From Simiduia sp. 21SJ11W-1 (GTDB lineage Bacteria > Pseudomonadota > Gammaproteobacteria > Pseudomonadales > Cellvibrionaceae), in the NCBI RefSeq assembly GCF_024138675.1, contig NZ_CP090959.1, positions 1,178,001-1,242,000 of the forward strand: a DNA stretch of 64,000 nt. Direction: 5' to 3'. Made by a program: the position numbers and the translations under genes. The notes under the pieces were generated by a model. The model was not told where the DNA came from and ran no database searches. It was given only the letters and a program-made list of their open reading frames with translations. Positions 55,749-64,000 of this stretch are shown here, in pieces. Position 1 is the first letter of the stretch; every line of letters starts with the position of its first letter.

Positions 55749-57226
55749 TAGCCTGCCTGATCCATCAAAAATTGTGCGAGCAAGGGTACCGGGCGGCCGG
55801 TAGCGCCTTTGGCGGCACCCGACTTCCAGGCAGTGCCGGCGATATCCAGGTGCGCCCAGGGGTAGCTCTTGGTAAAGCGCGACAAAAAGCAGGCGGCGGT
55901 AACGCTGCCACCTGGGCGGCCACCAATGTTGGCCATGTCGGCAAAGTTGGAATCCAGCTGGCTTTGGTATTCATCCCACAGGGGCATTTGCCAGGCTTTG
56001 TCGGCCGCGGCTTGCCCGGCCTCAAGCAGTTTATCGGCCAGTTCCTGCTTGTTGGCGTACACGGCGGTGGCGTGGTGGCCAAGTGCAATCACACAGGCGC
56101 CCGTGAGGGTGGCTACATCAACCACGGCCTTGGGCTTGAAGCGCTCGGCGTAGGTGAGGGCGTCGCACAGAATCAGCCGGCCTTCTGCATCGGTGTTTAA
56201 AATTTCGATGGTTTGGCCCGACATGGAGGTCACCACATCGCCGGGTTTGGTGGCGTGGCCGTTGGGCATATTTTCCGTGGCCGGTACTATGCACACCAGA
56301 TTGATTTTAAGGTTCAGTTCCAGTGCGGTGTGCATGGCACCAAAGACGCTGGCAGCGCCGCACATGTCGTATTTCATTTCATCCATGCCTTCGCCGGGCT
56401 TGAGGCTGATGCCGCCGGTATCGAAGGTTACGCCTTTACCCACCAGTACCACGGGCTTGGCGCCTGCCTTGCCGTTGCTGTATTCCATCACAATCAGCTT
56501 GGGTGGCTGATCGGAGCCTGCGGCAACCGAGAGCAATGAGCCCATGCCGAGCTTTTCCATGTCTTTGCGCTCGAGTACGGTGGTTTTCAGCTGGCTGTTG
56601 CCCTTGGCCCAGGCCTTGGCTTGTTCTGCCAGGTAGGTGGGGGTGCACACATTGGCCGGCAGGTTGCCCAGCTCGCGGGTGACATTGCTGCCTGCTGCGA
56701 TGGCCGCGCCTATGGCCAGGCCGCGGTCTTTGGCGGTTTTATCTTTTTTGTCGGCGGCCAAGAGCTCTACGCCCGCAAGGGTGGGGGCCTCTGGCTTTTT
56801 GCCCTTGGTGGTGTGGTAGAGGTAGGTGGCCCAGCCAATGCTTTCAGCCACAATGCGCGCCTGGTTGGCAGGTGCCGGTGCATCCAAGCCGTCAAAGGCC
56901 ACGGCTGCCGATTTGATGTTCAGCGCTTTCAGTGCCTCGGCCATTTTTGCCGCCGCTTTGCGCAGGGTTGCATCGTTGACCTCTTGCGCTTTGCCCAGGC
57001 CCACCAGCAGTAAGCGCTCGGCGGCAATGCCATTGACGGTGGGCAGCAGCAGGGTTTGGCCACATTTGCCGGTGATGTCTTTGCGCTTTAACAAGGCTGA
57101 AAGCGCCTTGTCGCAGGCGGCATCCACAGCCGCGGCTGCCGGTGTTAATTTGCCTTCAAACAGGCCAACAACCAGGCAAGGTGACTTGTGGGTGAGCAGA
57201 TCAAACTGTTTGGCAGTGAATTTCAT
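55748..57226 (-). CDS. pepA: Leucyl aminopeptidase (cytosol aminopeptidase)
   Basis: 492 residues. The M17 metal-binding and catalytic motifs are LVGKGVTFDTGGISLKP and NTDAEGRLILCDALTYAE. PepA is a hexameric manganese/zinc aminopeptidase and, in E. coli, also a DNA-binding protein. The start at 57226 (MKFTAKQ) is preferred over a TTG two codons upstream. First gene of the operon; divergent from lptF with 223 bp between. Confidence 0.95.
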   Translation of the reverse strand: MKFTAKQFDLLTHKSPCLVVGLFEGKLTPAAAAVDAACDKALSALLKRKDITGKCGQTLLLPTVNGIAAERLLLVGLGKAQEVNDATLRKAAAKMAEALKALNIKSAAVAFDGLDAPAPANQARIVAESIGWATYLYHTTKGKKPEAPTLAGVELLAADKKDKTAKDRGLAIGAAIAAGSNVTRELGNLPANVCTPTYLAEQAKAWAKGNSQLKTTVLERKDMEKLGMGSLLSVAAGSDQPPKLIVMEYSNGKAGAKPVVLVGKGVTFDTGGISLKPGEGMDEMKYDMCGAASVFGAMHTALELNLKINLVCIVPATENMPNGHATKPGDVVTSMSGQTIEILNTDAEGRLILCDALTYAERFKPKAVVDVATLTGACVIALGHHATAVYANKQELADKLLEAGQAAADKAWQMPLWDEYQSQLDSNFADMANIGGRPGGSVTAACFLSRFTKSYPWAHLDIAGTAWKSGAAKGATGRPVPLLAQFLMDQAG

Positions 57227-57449
57227 GGTCAAATTAGTGTCCTTAGCGTCAAGACAAGTATGCCGTAATTGGCGATAATGCCGCGAATCTTTAAATGGGT
57301 GTTAATGAGTGTCATCGGGTGATGGCGTTGGCCAATGGGTGCCAACACAATTGCCGACTAGTTTAGCAGGCCCGCGTCAAACAATCTGCGCGCGGCTTAG
57401 ACTAGTCTGACGGTGAACCAAGCCACTGCCTCAGGATTGAACGCAGACT

Positions 57450-58574
57450 GTGATCATTTTTCGTTATCTGGCCAAAGAAATTCTATTTACCCTGCTGGCG
57501 GTCAGCGGTGTGTTGCTGCTGATTTTTATGAGCGGCACCTTTGTGCGCTACCTCTCGGCCGCCGCGGCCGGCGATTTATCGCCCCAGGCGTTGCTGGTGA
57601 TTATGGCCTACCGCTTGCCGGGCTTTTTAGAGCTAATTTTGCCCTTGGGCACCTTTATTGGCGTGCTGTTGGCCTATGGGCGCTTGTATGTTGAAAGCGA
57701 AATGGTGGTGTTGTCTGCCTGTGGCTTAAGCCAGCGCAGGCTTTTGGGTTACACGCTGCTGGCGGCTTTGCCGGTGGTGATTGCGGTGGCGTTTTTAAGC
57801 CTGTATTTAAGCCCGCGCGGGGTGGGTGCTGTGGAAACGCTGTTGGCCGAGCAGCGCTCGCGGGGTGAGTTCGAGCTGATAATGCCCGAGCAGTTTCAAC
57901 CGCTCAGTAAAGGCCAGGCCACCTTTTACACAGAGCAAATCAGTGAAGATAAACAAGATTTAACCGAGGTGTTCATCGCCAACATGGGCGCTGAAAGCCT
58001 GGTGATTGGCGGCAAGTCGGCGGTGGTGCGCTCGCGCGGTGCGCACCAATGGTTTGATGAGCAATACCAGCGCCGCTATTTTGTGCTTGATGACGGCCGC
58101 CGCTACGCGGGCGCCGCCGGCAGCCTGAATTACCATGAAGTGAGCTTTGCAACCTTCGGCCAATTGCTGCAAACCAACCTCAATCAAGCGCGGGTGAAAT
58201 ACAAGGTGGATGCCGAGCCTACCTTGTCTTTGCTCTCGGCAACTGAACCGCAACGCATTGCCGGTTTACAGTGGCGCTTGAGCTTGCCCATTCTGGTGGT
58301 GGTAGTGTGTATGTTGGCGGTGCCGCTCTCGCGTACCAATCCGCGTCAGGGCCGTTACCTGGGTATGATCCCCGCCATTTTGTTGTACATCATTTACCTT
58401 GTGGCGCTCAACGCAGCCCGCGATCAGGTGAAAATGGCCAAGCTGGATCCAGCCTTGGGTTTGTGGGTAGTGCATGGCGTATTTTTTGCGCTGGCGGTGT
58501 TGTTGTTTAACTGGGGCAATCTGCGGCGCTGGCTAAAACAGCGCGCAAAGCCACAGGGGGCCGCCCATGCGTAA
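57450..58574 (+). CDS. lptF: LPS export permease LptF
   Basis: 374 residues. An N-terminal pair of membrane helices (FRYLAKEILFTLLAVSGVLLLIF, LPGFLELILPLGTFIGVLLAYGRLY) carries the conserved coupling-helix region SEMVVLSACGLSQRRLL. A periplasmic beta-jellyroll follows (about 130-260), then four C-terminal helices. With LptG and LptB it extracts LPS from the inner membrane. GTG start at 57450. lptG overlaps by 8 nt. Confidence 0.94.
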   Translation: MIIFRYLAKEILFTLLAVSGVLLLIFMSGTFVRYLSAAAAGDLSPQALLVIMAYRLPGFLELILPLGTFIGVLLAYGRLYVESEMVVLSACGLSQRRLLGYTLLAALPVVIAVAFLSLYLSPRGVGAVETLLAEQRSRGEFELIMPEQFQPLSKGQATFYTEQISEDKQDLTEVFIANMGAESLVIGGKSAVVRSRGAHQWFDEQYQRRYFVLDDGRRYAGAAGSLNYHEVSFATFGQLLQTNLNQARVKYKVDAEPTLSLLSATEPQRIAGLQWRLSLPILVVVVCMLAVPLSRTNPRQGRYLGMIPAILLYIIYLVALNAARDQVKMAKLDPALGLWVVHGVFFALAVLLFNWGNLRRWLKQRAKPQGAAHA

Positions 58575-59637
58575 GTTAAACGGCTATATAGGCCGCACGG
58601 TTATCAGCGCTATTTTTGTGGTGTTTCTGGTTATACTTGCGCTTGATGTCATTGCTGCGGTGGTGGATGAAATTGATAACCTCGATGAGGATTACAACTT
58701 CCGTGAAGCCATGCTGTACGTGGGGCTCACACTGCCAACGCGCATTTACAACAGTATTCCGCTGGCGGCACTTACCGGTTGCTTGATTGGGCTTGGCCAA
58801 TTGGCGGCCACCAGTGAGCTTGTGATCATGCGCGCCGCCGGCGTAAGTGTTACCCGCATTGCCTGGGCTGTGATGAAACCTGTGTGGGTGCTCATATTGC
58901 TTGCGGCACTGCTGGGTGAGTATGTCACCCCCTGGACCGACCACATGGCTGAGAGTGGCAAGGCCATTGCCAAAGGCGACCGCCAAGAGCAAGAGGGCCA
59001 GCAGGGGTTGTGGTCGCGCGAAGGTGACGAGTTTTTGCATTTCAATGTGGTAATGCCCAACGGCAAAATCTTGGGCGTGTCGCGCTACAGTTACGATGAG
59101 CAGCGTAATCTGCGCTCGGCGAGCTTTGCTGAATCCGCCACTTACCAAGGTGGTTATTGGCTGGAAGAATCGGGTGTGATTACGCATTTCCCGGCCACCA
59201 GTGATGAGCCGTTAACCCACAGTGAGTTTTTAACCCGCCGCTGGGATACCAGCCTTTCGCCCGACCTTGTTAACGTGCTGGTGATGCCGCCGCGCACCCT
59301 GGCCATTCAAACCCTGTATGAATACGCCAATTATCTGGATGAGCACGAACAAAAAAGCGAGCCCTACTGGCTGGCGTTCTGGCAAAAAAGTTTGCAACCC
59401 TTGGCAACTGCCGGGCTTGTGCTCATTGCCATTTCATTTATTTTTGGCCCGCTGCGTGAAGTCACCATGGGCTACCGGGTGTTCACCGGTGTGATTGTGG
59501 CCATAGTATTTCGCATGGCGCAGGAGCTGCTTGGGCCTTCGAGCCTGGTGTTCGGATTTTCGCCCTTGATTGCGGTGTTGATCCCCATCGGCATGTGTAT
59601 CGCCATTGGCTTTTGGTTGTTATCGCGCACCCGCTAG
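58567..59637 (+). CDS. lptG: LPS export permease LptG
   Basis: 356 residues with the same plan as LptF: N-terminal helices (YIGRTVISAIFVVFLVILALDVI, SIPLAALTGCLIGLGQLAATSELVIMRAAGVSVTRI), a periplasmic beta-jellyroll and a C-terminal helix bundle (LVLIAISFIFGPLREVTMGYRVF). It is translationally coupled to lptF. Partner LptB is not in the window. Confidence 0.94.
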   Translation: MRKLNGYIGRTVISAIFVVFLVILALDVIAAVVDEIDNLDEDYNFREAMLYVGLTLPTRIYNSIPLAALTGCLIGLGQLAATSELVIMRAAGVSVTRIAWAVMKPVWVLILLAALLGEYVTPWTDHMAESGKAIAKGDRQEQEGQQGLWSREGDEFLHFNVVMPNGKILGVSRYSYDEQRNLRSASFAESATYQGGYWLEESGVITHFPATSDEPLTHSEFLTRRWDTSLSPDLVNVLVMPPRTLAIQTLYEYANYLDEHEQKSEPYWLAFWQKSLQPLATAGLVLIAISFIFGPLREVTMGYRVFTGVIVAIVFRMAQELLGPSSLVFGFSPLIAVLIPIGMCIAIGFWLLSRTR

Positions 59638-59667
59638 GGGTCTTACGCCAGCCAATTTTTAACAAGC

Positions 59668-59708
59668 ACCCACAAAAAAGGCCAGTAATACTGGCCTTTT
59701 TTGTGGGT
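59668..59708. terminator. Bidirectional terminator between lptG and slyD
   Basis: An 18-bp perfect stem (59668-59685 with 59691-59708) around TAATA, with six A and six T inside the arms, so it can stop both convergent transcripts. Confidence 0.9.
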
Positions 59709-59722
59709 ACGGTGCGGGCAGT

Positions 59723-60205
59723 TTAGTGGCCGCAACCACCCTCTGCGTGCACGTGGCCGTGCGCCAGTTCTTCTTCGGTGGCCGCACGTACGCCAACCAC
59801 TTCAACGGCAAAGTGCAGGCGCTGGCCAGCCAGCTTGTGGTTGCCATCGATGGTGACAGTTTCTTCGTCCACTTCAATCACTTCAACCACTTGCATGCCA
59901 GCAGGTGTCTGGGCCTGGAAGGCCATGCCCACTTCAATGGTGTCTACGCCCTGGAACATGGTGCGTGGCAGTTCCTGTACCAGTTCGGCGTTGTACTCGC
60001 CGTAGCCGTCTGTGGCTTCAACCACTACGTCTACTTTGTCGCCTTCGGCCTTGCCGGCCAGCGCGTTTTCAAGGCCGGGGATAATGTTGCCAATGCCCTG
60101 GATGTAATCAAGCGGCGCCTGACCTTCAGAGGAGTCGAGCACTTCGCCCTCATCGTTTTTAAGGGTGTAGTGAATACTGGCCACGGATTTGTCGGCGATG
60201 TTCAT
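59723..60205 (-). CDS. slyD: FKBP-type peptidyl-prolyl isomerase SlyD
   Basis: 160 residues. The FKBP domain starts DKSVASIHYTLKNDEGEVLDSS, with GQAPLDYIQGIGNIIPGLENAL; the insert-in-flap domain runs from about GEYNAELVQELP to NHKLAGQRLHF. The short His/Cys/Gly-rich tail (HGHVHAEGGCGH) can bind metal such as Ni, as in E. coli SlyD, though the tail is shorter here. It acts as folding helper and metallochaperone in the cytoplasm. Confidence 0.92.
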   Translation of the reverse strand: MNIADKSVASIHYTLKNDEGEVLDSSEGQAPLDYIQGIGNIIPGLENALAGKAEGDKVDVVVEATDGYGEYNAELVQELPRTMFQGVDTIEVGMAFQAQTPAGMQVVEVIEVDEETVTIDGNHKLAGQRLHFAVEVVGVRAATEEELAHGHVHAEGGCGH

Positions 60206-60258
60206 GTGCAGTCCTGTTTAGCAGGTGAATGTTGGGGCCGCGCACGGCGCCCATGAGA

Positions 60259-61101
60259 TTAGCGACCGGTAATGGCCTCGCCGTTTATCCAGCCTTCCTG
60301 GATATCCACCGAGGCGCTGTCGCCATTGGGTTCTTTTTGGGAAATGCGTACCAGTACGTAATCCCAGTCTTTTGCAAAGTAGGTGTAGGTCTCGCGCTCT
60401 TTGTTTTTGCGCAGGGTTTTGATCACTACGGTATCCAGTTCACCTACGGGCGTCTGGATGGTCTCTTCGCGGTCGATGGCAAAGCGAAAGGTTTTTAACT
60501 TGCCGCCATCGGCCACCTTGTACTTCAGATTGCGGCGGCCGTTTATGAGGTCTGCGCGAATCTGCATGGTGGCGTTGAGCTTGTCCAAGGTACCATCTGG
60601 AATGCTCATGCTCCAGTCGTCTTCCTTGTTGAGCTTGTTGGTGACCTTGTGGGTGTCCCAGTTGAACACCACCTGCATGTGCCGGTCGGGCGCAAGGCCG
60701 GTGCGGTGATATTCGTAGTGGTGGGTGATGGCATGGCCTTCTGGGTTCCACTCGAACAGGCTGCGCTCTTTGAGCCCGGCCACCCAGGAGTCGATATCAA
60801 ACCGCAAAAACCAGCGGCCGTCGTCTTGTTGTTTCAGCTCGCGTGTGGCGGTGAGTTTGATGCCGTACAGGCGCGTTTTATAAATGGCCTTAAAGGGCTT
60901 GGGCAGCAGGTTCGGGCGTGCGGGTTGTGTGTCTGTATTCGCGCTGTCACTGGCGGCAGGGGTTTCCTGCGCGCTTGTGGCCTGTGGCGTTGCGGGTGAG
61001 GGCGTATCTGCCAGCGCCGATAAGCCTCCCAGAGCGAGTGGCAACGAAAGTGGCAGTGAGAGAAGCAGCGCGCCAAGGCCACGCTTTGCAGACCAATCCA
61101 T
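60259..61101 (-). CDS. DUF3108-domain exported protein
   Basis: About 280 residues. Signal peptide MDWSAKRGLGALLLSLPLSLPLALGGLSALA, a Ser/Thr/Pro-rich linker (DTPSPATPQATSAQETPAA), then a beta-rich DUF3108 domain (FKAIYKTRLYGIKLTATREL, RFDIDSWVAGLKERSLFEW, VGELDTVVIKTLR). Function unknown; it is usually found beside purN/purM, as here. The start at 61101 gives a proper signal peptide; the frame is open upstream to 61191 but that overlaps purN. Confidence 0.8.
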   Translation of the reverse strand: MDWSAKRGLGALLLSLPLSLPLALGGLSALADTPSPATPQATSAQETPAASDSANTDTQPARPNLLPKPFKAIYKTRLYGIKLTATRELKQQDDGRWFLRFDIDSWVAGLKERSLFEWNPEGHAITHHYEYHRTGLAPDRHMQVVFNWDTHKVTNKLNKEDDWSMSIPDGTLDKLNATMQIRADLINGRRNLKYKVADGGKLKTFRFAIDREETIQTPVGELDTVVIKTLRKNKERETYTYFAKDWDYVLVRISQKEPNGDSASVDIQEGWINGEAITGR

Positions 61102-61112
61102 GAGCAAACCTG

Positions 61113-61772
61113 TCAGTGCCGGCTGTCGATCCGGTAGCCCTCTGCACCCAGGGGGGCATTGTCGAGCCAGGCCTTGCCATCGCGATAGCAAAGCTTGCCC
61201 TGTGCAAACCAGTTGACCGCCATTGGGTAAATAACATGTTCCTGCACCTGCACCCGCTTGGCCAATGTTTCGGCGGTATCGTCGGGCTCGATGGGCACTA
61301 CCGCCTGTATGGCTGCGGGCCCGCCGTCTAACTCTGCCGTGACAAAATGCACGGTGACCCCGTGGCAGTCGTCGCCGGCATCCAGCGCGCGCTGATGCGT
61401 GTGCAGACCTTGGTATTTGGGCAGCAAAGACGGGTGAATGTTCAACATTTTTCCGAGGTAGTGCTCGGTAAACGCCGGCGTAAGAATGCGCATGAAGCCC
61501 GCCAATACAACGAGGTCTGGCTGGTAGCGATCAATCAGCTGCATGAGGGCTGCATCGAAGGCTTCACGGCTGTCGAAGCCTTTGTGATCGAGCGTGTGCG
61601 CGTTAATGCCCGCCGCTTGCGCCCGTTCAAGGCCCTTGACCTCGGGGCGATTGCTGATAACCGCCACGATGTTAGCGCCCAGTGCTTGACGGGCCTCGGC
61701 ATCAATCAGGGCTTGCAGGTTGGTGCCGCTGCCAGACAGCAGCACCACAACGCGGGGCAGAGAATCAGACAT
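61113..61772 (-). CDS. purN: Phosphoribosylglycinamide formyltransferase
   Basis: 219 residues. VVVLLSGSGTNLQALIDA binds the substrate phosphate, and the catalytic Asn and His are in MLNIHPSLLPKYQGLHT with the Asp in ALDAGDDCHGVTVHFV. The third step of de novo purine synthesis, using 10-formyl-THF. Its ATG shares a base with the purM stop (TAATG). Confidence 0.95.
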   Translation of the reverse strand: MSDSLPRVVVLLSGSGTNLQALIDAEARQALGANIVAVISNRPEVKGLERAQAAGINAHTLDHKGFDSREAFDAALMQLIDRYQPDLVVLAGFMRILTPAFTEHYLGKMLNIHPSLLPKYQGLHTHQRALDAGDDCHGVTVHFVTAELDGGPAAIQAVVPIEPDDTAETLAKRVQVQEHVIYPMAVNWFAQGKLCYRDGKAWLDNAPLGAEGYRIDSRH

Positions 61773-62821
61773 TACAGGCCTTTGAGTTCTACCTGGGCTT
61801 CATCTGCGCCTGCCTCGGCAATGCTGCCGATCACAAAAGGTGCTTCGCCGGCGTTGCGCAACAGGGTTAAGGCTTCATCTTTGCACGCAGGTGGCACCGC
61901 GATCACCATGCCCACGCCGCAGTTAAAGGTGCGGAACATTTCGCGGGCTTCAACGTTGCCCTTGGCTTGCAGCCACTTGAAGACCGCGGGCATTTCATAG
62001 CTGTCGAGATCAATCACAGCCTTGGTGTTGGCCGGCAGAACACGGGGGATGTTTTCGGTAATGCCGCCACCGGTGATGTGCGCCATGGCGTTCACTTGTG
62101 AGCCCTTAATCAGGCTCAAGAGCGCTTTTACGTAAATGCGCGTGGGGGCCATGAGCAGCTCGCCAATGGTTGTGCCGTCAAGCTCTTCGCTGAGGTCTGC
62201 CTGGCTCACTTCGATAATTTTGCGAATTAACGAGTAGCCGTTCGAGTGGGGGCCGGAGGAGGGCAGTGCCAATAGCAGGTCGCCAGCGGCCACTTTGCTG
62301 CCATCGATAATTTCGGATTTTTCCACCACGCCCACGCAAAAACCGGCCAGGTCGTAATCTTCGCCTTCGTACATGCCGGGCATCTCGGCGGTTTCACCAC
62401 CCACCAGTGAGCAGCCGGCCAGATCACAGCCTTCGCCAATGCCAATGACCACTTTCTCGGCAATATCCACATTCAGCTTGCCGGTGGCGTAGTAATCCAG
62501 GAAGAACAGCGGCTCGGCACCGGCCACAACGAGATCATTCACGCACATGGCTACCAGGTCTACGCCGATGGTGTCGTGGTTGCCCAGATCCATGGCCAGG
62601 CGTAGCTTGGTGCCCACGCCATCAGTGCCGCTCACCAGCACCGGCTGCTTGTAGCCCTCGGGGATTTCACACAGGGCGCCAAAGCCACCAAGGCCTGCCA
62701 AAACTTCCGGGCGGCGGGTGCGCACGGCAACGCTTTTAATGCGTTCAACCAGGGCATCGCCCGCGTCAATATCGACACCGGCATCTTTGTAGCTAAGGGA
62801 TTGGGGTTTATCGCTGCTCAT
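61772..62821 (-). CDS. purM: Phosphoribosylformylglycinamidine cyclo-ligase
   Basis: 349 residues. The N-terminal half has [20 protein letters not shown] and [35 protein letters not shown]; the second has [11 protein letters not shown] and [16 protein letters not shown]. The fifth step of purine synthesis. purM-purN form one operon with the downstream DUF3108 gene. A divergent DUF2066 gene starts 213 bp upstream. Confidence 0.95.
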   Translation of the reverse strand: MSSDKPQSLSYKDAGVDIDAGDALVERIKSVAVRTRRPEVLAGLGGFGALCEIPEGYKQPVLVSGTDGVGTKLRLAMDLGNHDTIGVDLVAMCVNDLVVAGAEPLFFLDYYATGKLNVDIAEKVVIGIGEGCDLAGCSLVGGETAEMPGMYEGEDYDLAGFCVGVVEKSEIIDGSKVAAGDLLLALPSSGPHSNGYSLIRKIIEVSQADLSEELDGTTIGELLMAPTRIYVKALLSLIKGSQVNAMAHITGGGITENIPRVLPANTKAVIDLDSYEMPAVFKWLQAKGNVEAREMFRTFNCGVGMVIAVPPACKDEALTLLRNAGEAPFVIGSIAEAGADEAQVELKGL

Positions 62822-63034
62822 GGGGGACTATCCGCAAATCGGGGGTTGGAAAAAAGGCGTGCATTCTAGCAGCTGTGGGCGCGCGAGGCACTAGGGAGTG
62901 GCGCTTGTGGCACCGATTGGCGGCAAATGCCCTGTGACATGGCTCGCGCTGTATTAATTTAGCCCCCAAGCACCCTGTGCAGGGGCCTGTGGGCTGCTAC
63001 AATGGCGCGCTTTCACCCCCGCTCGGAGATATAG

Positions 63035-64000
63035 ATGAGATCACTGTTGAACGCCGTAATCCTGCTGATCAGCGCATGTTGGCTGGCATCCCCGGCAGTG
63101 GCAGAACAACTGGTTGATTTATACAAGGTGCAGACGCTGGTAACCAGCCAAGCCGCCGCCGAGCGCGAGCGCGCCGCCACCGAGGCGCTGGCTCGCTTGC
63201 TGGTGCGGGTAACCGGTGATCCCAAGATTGCAGAAAATGCAGAGCTGCAACCCTACATGAAGCGCGCGCAAAACTACGTGTTGCAGTTTGGCTACGCCCG
63301 CACAGAGGCCACCCTTACCCAGGAAGATGGCACCCAGGTGCCGGCCACCGCGCTCAATTTCAGTTTTTCGGAAGTGGCCATCAACAAGTTGTTGCGTAAA
63401 CTCAAGCTACCTATTTGGCCCTACAACCGCCCGGGCCTGCTGGTGTGGCTGGTGGAAGATCAATGGCAGGGCGGGCGCACCCTGTTGCGCGATGCCGATA
63501 CCCAGCAGGCGCTGCGCGAGCAGGCGTTAACGCGCGGTTTGCCCTTGATGTTCCCTATTTGGGATCTGGAAGATCAGATGGCCATTAGCGCCGAGCAGTT
63601 GTGGTCTTTTGATCAAGACGCGCTACGCACGGCCTCGGCGCGTTATCAGCCCGATGTGATAGTGGTGGGCAGGTATAGCCGCACCAGTAGCGGTGAACTG
63701 CGCGGTGTATGGGAGTGGATAGATGGCGATGATTCAGATTTGCTCGATGCCAAAGGCGATAGCCTGCAGGCACTGGCAGCACCTATGGTAGATAAAATTG
63801 CCAATACCCTGGCGGCCCGCTATGCCATCCAGCCCGGTCAGGACGACGGCTTGCAGCTGGTTATGCAGGTGCAGGGTGTAAAGGCGTTTGATCGCTACCG
63901 CAAAATCCTAAGCTATCTTGAGCAGCACGAAGCCCTGCGCGATGTGCAATTGGTACAGGTAGAAGGCGATAGCCTGTGGCTGAACCTCTACCCCGAGGCC
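63035..64000 (+). CDS. DUF2066-domain exported protein, 3' end outside the window
   Basis: The first 322 codons of a gene that runs past the window edge. Signal peptide NAVILLISACWLASPAVAE, then the DUF2066 pattern VDLYKVQTLVTSQAAAERERAATEALARLLVRVTGD and PIWPYNRPGLLVWLV. The function is unknown; it commonly lies upstream of an AI-2E-family permease and hda, opposite purM. ATG 63035 follows CGGAGATATAG. Confidence 0.85.
   Translation, partial: MRSLLNAVILLISACWLASPAVAEQLVDLYKVQTLVTSQAAAERERAATEALARLLVRVTGDPKIAENAELQPYMKRAQNYVLQFGYARTEATLTQEDGTQVPATALNFSFSEVAINKLLRKLKLPIWPYNRPGLLVWLVEDQWQGGRTLLRDADTQQALREQALTRGLPLMFPIWDLEDQMAISAEQLWSFDQDALRTASARYQPDVIVVGRYSRTSSGELRGVWEWIDGDDSDLLDAKGDSLQALAAPMVDKIANTLAARYAIQPGQDDGLQLVMQVQGVKAFDRYRKILSYLEQHEALRDVQLVQVEGDSLWLNLYPEA

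Overview
This window reads as a chromosomal segment of a marine-type gammaproteobacterium, most likely Cellvibrionales-like (Cellvibrionaceae or Spongiibacteraceae). The placement is an inference from gene content: fadBA, lptFG, pepA-holC-valS, purMN-DUF2066, slyD, dusA, PEP-CTERM and bufferin genes. I could not test it by alignment. Codon use is G+C-rich and even, and I see no rRNA, tRNA, IS element, prophage or CRISPR array. Two genes run off the window edges (1-477 and 63035-64000).

Layout. 1-3.6 kb: a membrane-protein fragment, then a GbsR/MarR-type regulator with a perfect 15-bp inverted repeat at its start, followed by cydAB for a short-Q-loop (CIO-type) bd oxidase. 3.7-16.5 kb: a hydroxamate siderophore locus. 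The minus-strand operon encodes an FAD N-monooxygenase, an MFS exporter, a fused GNAT-NIS synthetase, an FhuF-like ferric reductase and an HGSNAT-like membrane acyltransferase. The divergent plus-strand operon encodes a TonB receptor, a small membrane protein and a PepSY membrane protein. Both promoters carry recognisable Fur boxes. 16.5-21.8 kb: a small conserved protein, an acetolactate synthase large subunit, and an unfamiliar pair: a membrane-anchored winged-helix protein and an exported VWA protein with an acidic cytoplasmic tail. 21.9-25.2 kb: a heptamer tandem array, then a persulfide/sulfide-response operon (DUF442 phosphatase, BigR-like repressor, rhodanese, TauE exporter, ETHE1-type persulfide dioxygenase).

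25.3-32 kb: a MoxR ATPase/CoxE-type VWA pair, a small exported protein, and hrpA. 32.2-34.2 kb: a bufferin (HvfABC-like) operon, in which a periplasmic precursor with ten GKCG motifs precedes a DUF692/MNIO enzyme and its DUF2063 partner. 34.4-41.2 kb: a porin, an MlaA-like protein lacking a lipobox Cys, a PilZ protein, a response-regulator/PP2C phosphatase with a STAS antagonist, a TerB-like protein, dusA and a GNAT. 41.4-48.6 kb: fadBA, a PEP-CTERM protein, a TetR regulator, a sugar isomerase-like protein and a fatty acid desaturase. 48.6-64 kb: mostly housekeeping genes (csaA-like, valS, holC, pepA, lptFG, slyD, purMN).

The strongest candidates for unusual biology are the bufferin precursor array, the GNAT-NIS fusion siderophore cluster without a visible decarboxylase, the winged-helix/VWA membrane pair, and the two CTAG-based heptamer arrays.
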